From: Pyrinomonadaceae bacterium
Lineage (GTDB): Bacteria > Acidobacteriota > Blastocatellia > Pyrinomonadales > Pyrinomonadaceae
Length of the DNA stretch: 11,279 nt
Direction: 5' to 3'
Assembly: GCA_025937955.1 (NCBI GenBank)
Contig: JAICQI010000113.1
Span: 1 to 11,279 of the forward strand
A model generated the notes under the pieces. It ran no database searches and was not told the DNA's origin. It saw only the letters and a list, made by a program, of their open reading frames with translations. Below are positions 7,338 to 11,279 of the stretch, piece after piece. The translations under genes and the position numbers were made by a program. Every line of letters begins with the position of its first letter. Position 1 is the first letter of the stretch.

Positions 7338-7532
7338 GTCCTCACTTACTCGCTACCGAAAAATTTTTCTGAAATGTTTAGCCCATGCGAGTCATAACTA
7401 GTGAAGCGGGACTTGTGTAGGTTAGGACCTTGCAATGGCACGAGGTCTTGACAGCCGCTTCGAACAATTACCCCACGCGCGACTACGTCACTCACCCCAC
7501 CAATGCCATGGTGCATCCCTCACATTTGAAGA

Positions 7533-7573
7533 GGCGAGCGGCCGAGGTTGCAAAGCCGCTCGCCAGTTTTTTG
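7533..7573 (+). terminator. Rho-independent terminator
   Basis: GGCGAGCGGC (7533-7542) pairs perfectly with GCCGCTCGCC (7555-7564) around a 12-nt loop. AGTTTTTTGTTTTG follows immediately. A 10-bp GC-rich stem plus a T-run on the plus strand is a textbook intrinsic terminator. It lies 196 bp past the anti-sigma stop, so it ends either a long 3' UTR or a separate short transcript. The minus strand lacks a T-run, so it is one-directional. Confidence 0.88.
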
Positions 7574-7576
7574 TTT

Positions 7577-7662
7577 TGCCGCAAAAAGGCACATAAGGCA
7601 CACAACCAGTTAACCATCATTCAGGTTTTTATTTTGTGCCTTTATGTGCCTTTTTGTGGCTA
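7577..7662. repeat. Inverted repeat of AAAAAGGCACATAAGGCACA type
   Basis: The left arm (7577-7602, GCCGCAAAAAGGCACATAAGGCACA) and the right arm (7635-7662) are reverse complements except for one G/A change and one extra A, around a 32-bp AT-rich centre. Each arm carries two GGCACA units. The right arm ends TGTGGCTAA, 14 bp from the stop codon of the facing gene. It looks like a dispersed intergenic element of a different family from the repeats at 430 and 3302. Confidence 0.75.
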
Positions 7663-7676
7663 ATATTCCTTCGTGA

Positions 7677-8690
7677 CTATTGTTTGCGCATGTAGTTGCG
7701 ATGGATATAGCCATCCTTTTGCTGGCGGTCCTGCGTTTCCGAGAAGATAGTTTTGTCATCTTCGCGCGTCACCATTCTGACGCGGGGCGTTACGTCCTTT
7801 GCCTCCGCAGTGGCTTTCTCCGACTCGGCAAGAAATCCCTGCACAGTTTCGCTTGTCACCGGTTTGTGTTCCGCATCGTTTAACGCCGCGATGGCTTCGA
7901 CGGCATTTGACTTGAGAAGTTTGGGCCAGAGCTTCGCAAAGAGTGCGTGCGAAGCGTAAACGTCGGCGCTGGTCACCTTACCGTTGATGGCGAGAACGTA
8001 GCCGATGACGTCGGATCTGCTTTGCATATGTCCGCTGAGCGTATTGATGTAGGCGGCGCTGGTTTCCTTCACCTTCGAGTCTTCCATCGACAATTCCATG
8101 CTCGAAGCCGAGACAGACGAATTAACGCTGGCGCCGACGTTCTCGCTCAGGCTCGCCTGAACCACCTTCACATTGTCCCAAACCGCTTGTTGAGACTTCT
8201 CGCTTTTGGCTGCCAGTTTGAGTCCGTTAGGAGCCGCATTCTCCGAACTTGCGAACGAACCGTTCTCTTCTTTTCCGCGTTTGTTCCAACGCCCGGATTC
8301 AACACAAAACGCCGCGATCGGCATGCGACCGGATTTCGGCGGCACGATGAAGTCGATTGAGATCATGCGGTCCTGATCGCCTCCACGCACGATGTCGCCA
8401 GCCTGAACATAAATGTCCTGGTTGGAGAGATTCCTGATCGCGAGTTCGTTCACGTCCTTGGTTTCATAAACCGCCACCTTCTTTTGCGCGAGTGCTTCCT
8501 GAAGGGTTAGGAATGTCTTGTTGGTCTGATCTTTTCCGTGGATAAGAAAGACTGTCAGGTTCTTGTGTGTGTAAGGACCGGAGAGACGGTAGTTTGACGG
8601 TGTTACTGGATTATCCTGCTTCGCGAGTCCGACCGGGAGAGCGATTAGCAGTGAGAGAAACGCAATTGGGATTAGGTGCTTTGGCTTCAT
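7677..8690 (-). CDS. Secreted ARPP-1-like protein of unknown role
   Basis: A 337-residue exported protein. A signal peptide (KPKHLIP, then a hydrophobic core ending GLA) should be cleaved near residue 23. The conserved-looking block YVQAGDIVRGGDQDRM (about residues 94-109), followed by VPPKSGRMPIAAFCVESGRW, matches my memory of the ARPP-1 domain family (Pfam PF20208), whose biochemical role is not established as far as I know. A Ser-rich stretch (about 180-201) lies between the halves. A second alpha/beta portion contains IGYVLAINGKVTSADVYASHALFAKLWPKLL. I chose ATG 8690 over ATG 8696 because AGGAG (8698-8702) is seven bases from the former but only one base from the latter. It stands alone, convergent with the sigma pair and divergent from the transglutaminase-like gene. 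Confidence 0.75.
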   Translation of the reverse strand: MKPKHLIPIAFLSLLIALPVGLAKQDNPVTPSNYRLSGPYTHKNLTVFLIHGKDQTNKTFLTLQEALAQKKVAVYETKDVNELAIRNLSNQDIYVQAGDIVRGGDQDRMISIDFIVPPKSGRMPIAAFCVESGRWNKRGKEENGSFASSENAAPNGLKLAAKSEKSQQAVWDNVKVVQASLSENVGASVNSSVSASSMELSMEDSKVKETSAAYINTLSGHMQSRSDVIGYVLAINGKVTSADVYASHALFAKLWPKLLKSNAVEAIAALNDAEHKPVTSETVQGFLAESEKATAEAKDVTPRVRMVTREDDKTIFSETQDRQQKDGYIHRNYMRKQ

Positions 8691-8758
8691 TGTCATACTC
8701 CTGGAACAGCCCCGGCTGGACAGAGAACAGCCGAAAGCCGCATTAGCGAAATGGACTA

Positions 8759-8837
8759 CGGGGAGACCGTTAGCTGCGGGGAGACTGACTGGTTAAGAAC
8801 ACCCTTTTAATTCGAACGGCCGCGAGATCGGGGAGAC
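8759..8837. repeat. Three copies of CGGGGAGAC
   Basis: Exact 9-bp copies lie at 8759-8767, 8777-8785 and 8829-8837, all in the same orientation (GTCTCCCCG on the strand of the secreted-protein gene). They sit 60-150 bp upstream of that gene's start. The first two are 18 bp apart and the third 52 bp further on. They may be binding sites for a regulator of the minus-strand gene, or a chance of local composition. Confidence 0.4.
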
Positions 8838-8999
8838 GGGCCACCTTGCGGTTAGAGGAACGTTAATATGAAGCCTTCTTGCGCGTTAAGATGCCTTAAG
8901 GAGATCTTCGTTGCCCCCAAACTGTCCAATCTAAAGCTGCGTGAAAGAAATCGTACGTTTAAGCCACTAAAAAAAGAGGAGTGTTACCGCAGGCTTTCC

Positions 9000-9028
9000 T
9001 TGACCGAATGGAGTGTTGTCAGTATAAA
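9000..9028 (+). promoter_or_regulatory. Sigma-70 type promoter
   Basis: TTGACC (9000-9005) and TATAAA (9023-9028) are separated by exactly 17 bp, each one base from consensus. Transcription should start near 9035 and give a leader of about 80 nt before the ATG at 9117. This is the clearest promoter in the window and suggests the downstream gene is expressed by the housekeeping sigma factor. Confidence 0.75.
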
Positions 9029-9116
9029 TGCGCAGCCACACGACCCACGGCGACACGATCGCTTTCCATTCCTATTTCTCGCGTCTGCCTAATTCTTTAC
9101 TTACCGAGAGTGGCCT

Positions 9117-10862
9117 ATGAAGCTATTAATCGACGCAATCAAATTTAATCACGACCCATGGTCGACGACTTACGACGCTATAAACATTCGGAAGAACGAA
9201 ACGGAACCCATACTCGTACCCGAGTGGCTGCGCAGTGTTCGCAATGAGCCGGCTGCATATGCCATCAGCGAAACCCTCGGCAATCGCATAACGATCCAAG
9301 CTAAGTTCAAATGTGATCCGGGTGTCGGGGCATTGGAAATTCGCGCCATCGATCCAACCTGCGCTTCTATTTCGTCAGAGTTGGGAGAATTGGTTCATGG
9401 AGTAATTTCTTTGTTGCTACCTGAGTCACAAGTCCACAAGACAAACGTTCTCGGCACAGTAAAAAAGAAGCGAGTGAGATTTCAGGAAAACGGCGAGTCG
9501 AGATTCGAGACCTTTGAATTACAAGATGTCGGCATCTGGAATGCCGGAGTAAGTGTGAGCACTACGACCTGGTTGTGGCAATACCGCCTTAAGCCTAATT
9601 CTGACTGGTCCAGCTTCGACACCACGAATCACAGAATATATACGGTGTTGAGATTGCCCAGGGGTCCTTGGTCACAGTTTCCGCCGAAAGCGAACAACAC
9701 ACAATTACCCTGGGCGGAAGTATTGGATTATGCCTGCATGTGGGCAAAGACTACGCGTACGATCGATCAGGCGGCTGTTCGAATAACGGAAGAAGTGCGA
9801 GGATTAGAGAAAACCCTTTGCGTCGTCTACGATACCTCTCCTTACTATTCCCATCCACATTTCGACTGTAATGCGTTTTTAAAACTCCTTCGTGGAGGTG
9901 TTGGTCGAGGACTAAAGCTGAATTGCCAGGATTTCGCTACCGTCGTCTCAACTTTTTCAAACATATTGGGGTGTGAGCTATGGCAATCAAGCATGAGTTC
10001 CAACAGAGATTTTACGACTAATCCGATTAGGCTGTTTGGCCGGACCTGCTGGGAAAAGATTACCTTCACCAGCCACACGGTGGCTTGGGAAGGAGCCTGT
10101 AGTGAAACTGAAGATGTTTATGATGCCAGTTTAGAAGTTGATGGTGATGAAGATCCAACCACAACTCCACACCAATCACTGTTGGCAGCGAATATGCGTT
10201 TTGGCGCCACGTCCGAAAAGCAATATGTTTTCCGCTTGTCACCGCCGCCAACCCCGAGCAATTTCAGGCCTACACCAAATCGCAAACGTGACAGAAGGCC
10301 TATTCATCCAAATCCTATGCAGCCTAGTCCAAGAATAAATGGAAGACTGCTGAGGTTCCTCAAAACCCATTACCGATACAAAGAATGGCAGGCAGCAGAT
10401 TCAAAAAGAGAACCTGTTTCCGTCGCGGACGTGTGTGATCTACTCAGAGGCTTCGAGCATTGGAACATCGTAGATAGACCGCAAATAATATGCACGTCGA
10501 ATCGTCCTCCCGTTATCGTCACACTTCTACAGAACAAATCACAGCCTGAGGTACTCGTGCGCGTCGATGTAGACGTGTGTTCTTCAGAAAGTGAGGCTCG
10601 CCATTTTGTCTTGCAGCGAATTGGACAGTTTCAGTTGCCGACACTACATCGACAAATCGATTCGCAAATCGGAGATATCACTTTTATTGATGCAGAATCA
10701 GGAGCAGTTTTGTTCACGCGTGCAAAACTGGTTTTTCTGATACGAAATGCCGGACGTTTATGCCTGTCGCTTGTGGATGCCGCGTTTGATTTGGATAACC
10801 TTATTAAGCGAAATCCTCAAGCAGAGAGCTTTGATTGCTTCATGCCACAAGCAGTTAAGTAA
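9117..10862 (+). CDS. Transglutaminase-like cysteine-triad protein, unknown family
   Basis: A 581-residue protein without signal peptide or membrane helix, so probably cytoplasmic or exported by a non-Sec route. Residues 1-145 look beta-rich (LIDAIKFNHDPWS at the start). Residues 150-215 carry WLWQYRLKP and HRIYTVLRLPRGPW. The middle (about 200-365) looks like a transglutaminase/cysteine-peptidase core: Cys270 in LNCQDFATV, His320 in FTSHTVAW and Asp336 in VYDASLEVDGD, in family order and plausible spacing. A Pro/Arg-rich linker (about 375-407) leads to a C-terminal alpha/beta domain (about 408-565) ending IGDITFIDAESGAVLFTR. With 14 cysteines it suits a reducing compartment. Such cores hydrolyse or transfer on peptide amide bonds, but the substrate is unknown. 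ATG 9117 is preceded by a weak GAGAGTGG and a strong promoter. Sampled GC is about 45%, below most of the window, hinting at acquisition. Confidence 0.8.
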   Translation: MKLLIDAIKFNHDPWSTTYDAINIRKNETEPILVPEWLRSVRNEPAAYAISETLGNRITIQAKFKCDPGVGALEIRAIDPTCASISSELGELVHGVISLLLPESQVHKTNVLGTVKKKRVRFQENGESRFETFELQDVGIWNAGVSVSTTTWLWQYRLKPNSDWSSFDTTNHRIYTVLRLPRGPWSQFPPKANNTQLPWAEVLDYACMWAKTTRTIDQAAVRITEEVRGLEKTLCVVYDTSPYYSHPHFDCNAFLKLLRGGVGRGLKLNCQDFATVVSTFSNILGCELWQSSMSSNRDFTTNPIRLFGRTCWEKITFTSHTVAWEGACSETEDVYDASLEVDGDEDPTTTPHQSLLAANMRFGATSEKQYVFRLSPPPTPSNFRPTPNRKRDRRPIHPNPMQPSPRINGRLLRFLKTHYRYKEWQAADSKREPVSVADVCDLLRGFEHWNIVDRPQIICTSNRPPVIVTLLQNKSQPEVLVRVDVDVCSSESEARHFVLQRIGQFQLPTLHRQIDSQIGDITFIDAESGAVLFTRAKLVFLIRNAGRLCLSLVDAAFDLDNLIKRNPQAESFDCFMPQAVK

Positions 10863-11001
10863 AAACCGTTCAATGCCACTGTGAAATGGTTTGGACGTTT
10901 GCACCACACGAGAATAGCCACAGTTTCGCTGCCTAGTCTTGATCCTTGACTTAGGGCGGAATTGGGTACGTACGAGAACTTCAATTCATCGGAGGACGAT
11001 C

Positions 11002-11279
11002 ATGCCAGACCCACACCCATTTAATGGACGTTGGACATCCTATGGACTCAACAGCGCCGGAGAGCTTTTTTTCGATGGCACTATGGACTTCGAAATAGAG
11101 CCTAATGGCAATTTTGTGAGCGGGCAGCATACGCCTATCAATGACGATGGTAGCCCTGGAACACCGGTTGCTTTGGCTCATGTTGTAGTTACCCGTAATT
11201 CAATCCATGTCAGGGAAGTAGGAACTCCGTTTTGCATATATCATGGATTCCTTGTTCAAAACCCCTTCGTACCTAACCA
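11002..11279 (+). CDS. Unrecognised protein, 5' part only
   Basis: An open frame of 92 codons runs to the right edge. It starts at ATG 11002 with GGAGGA (10991-10996) five bases upstream, the strongest ribosome binding site in the window. The product begins MPDPHPFNGRWTSYG and alternates short strands with Gly/Asn turns: GELFFDGTMDFEIEPNGNF, then ALAHVVVTRNSIHVREV. This suggests a small beta-barrel or beta-sandwich; the opening GRWTSYG strand recalls lipocalin- or avidin-like barrels, but no family can be claimed. There is no signal peptide. It lies 139 bp after the transglutaminase-like gene on the same strand and may be co-transcribed with it, since no terminator separates them; a weak TTGACT at 10946 could give it its own promoter. 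Confidence 0.75.
   Translation, partial: MPDPHPFNGRWTSYGLNSAGELFFDGTMDFEIEPNGNFVSGQHTPINDDGSPGTPVALAHVVVTRNSIHVREVGTPFCIYHGFLVQNPFVPN

Larger units (their letters stand above)
7338..7676. other. Intergenic region after the sigma/anti-sigma pair
   Basis: These 339 bp hold no convincing gene. From left to right they contain a perfect 12-bp A/T palindrome GAAAAATTTTTC (7358-7369), the TGCGAGTC motif (7386-7393), about 140 bp without recognised features, a clear intrinsic terminator (7533-7573) and an inverted AGGCACA repeat (7577-7662). A possible short RNA ending at the terminator is discussed in the findings. Confidence 0.6.
8697..9116. other. 420-bp divergent intergenic region
   Basis: This region separates the ARPP-1-like gene from the transglutaminase-like gene. 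It contains three copies of CGGGGAGAC (8759, 8777, 8829), an AT-rich patch at about 8809-8813 and a strong plus-strand promoter (9000-9028). A short reading frame starting at ATG 8868 has a modest ribosome binding site, but it runs through the promoter and has no recognisable product, so I do not call it a gene. I see no clear minus-strand promoter for the secreted protein. Confidence 0.6.

Noticed and set aside
7404..7426. GCGGGACTTG...GTTAGGA, partly like the arms of the element at 430-511
   Set aside because: Only about ten contiguous bases match with one mismatch; too short to call a decayed copy.
7430..7663. Reading frame of 77 codons with a TTG start after the anti-sigma gene
   Set aside because: It crosses the intrinsic terminator and its end is a translation of the GGCACA repeat; no ribosome binding site.
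8868..9092. Short 74-codon reading frame with a modest GAGG site before its ATG
   Set aside because: It runs through the strong promoter at 9000-9028, has no recognisable features and unusual composition; most likely not translated.
10863..10895. Imperfect hairpin just after the transglutaminase-like gene, considered as a terminator
   Set aside because: The stem is short with a bulge and wobble pair, and no T-run follows.
10946..10976. TTGACT followed by TACGAG before the last gene, considered as a promoter
   Set aside because: Spacer of 19 bp and a poor -10; possible but too weak to list as a feature.

Overview
The window reads as chromosomal DNA from a Gram-negative soil-type bacterium. 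My best guess is an acidobacterium of the Blastocatellia/Pyrinomonadaceae kind. The grounds are moderate-to-high GC in the housekeeping part, many secreted or lipidated proteins of unknown function, an ECF-type sigma factor followed by a single-pass anti-sigma-like protein, and short palindromic dispersed repeats packed against gene ends. No rRNA or tRNA is visible, so this assignment is inference only.

Layout, left to right. (1) 1-350, minus: 5' part of an exported metal-dependent amidohydrolase. (2) 430-511: an 82-bp element made of two 34-bp inverted arms; its edge supplies the stop codon of the next gene. (3) 507-1451, minus: PfkB-family sugar/nucleoside kinase. (4) 1482-3341, plus: uvrC (GTG start), divergent from the kinase across 30 bp; its last dozen codons and its stop lie in a dispersed repeat. 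(5) 3360-4097 and 4108-5037, both minus: a membrane-anchored protein and a lipoprotein, 10 bp apart and probably one operon. (6) 5176-5790, plus: a small probable lipoprotein, again ending in the same kind of repeat. (7) 5977-6531 and 6594-7337, plus: sigma factor and membrane anti-sigma-like protein. (8) 7338-7676: a non-coding stretch with an A/T palindrome, a clear rho-independent terminator and a third repeat family. (9) 7677-8690, minus: secreted protein resembling the ARPP-1 family. (10) 8697-9116: a 420-bp divergent intergenic region with a near-consensus sigma-70 promoter. (11) 9117-10862, plus: a 581-residue cytoplasmic-looking protein with a transglutaminase-like Cys-His-Asp triad. 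(12) 11002 to the right edge, plus: an unrecognised open gene with a strong ribosome binding site.

How the genes fit together. UvrC (nucleotide excision repair) and the kinase are housekeeping. The sigma/anti-sigma pair should form an envelope-signalling switch; short motifs flank it on both sides. The last two genes have lower GC in the lines I sampled (about 45%, against 55-73% in lines from uvrC and the kinase), run in the same direction, and match nothing I can name beyond the transglutaminase-like core. They are the best candidates for a recently acquired or undescribed unit, but the window cuts it off.

A recurring theme is that dispersed palindromic repeats overlap or supply the stop codons of three genes and abut two more.
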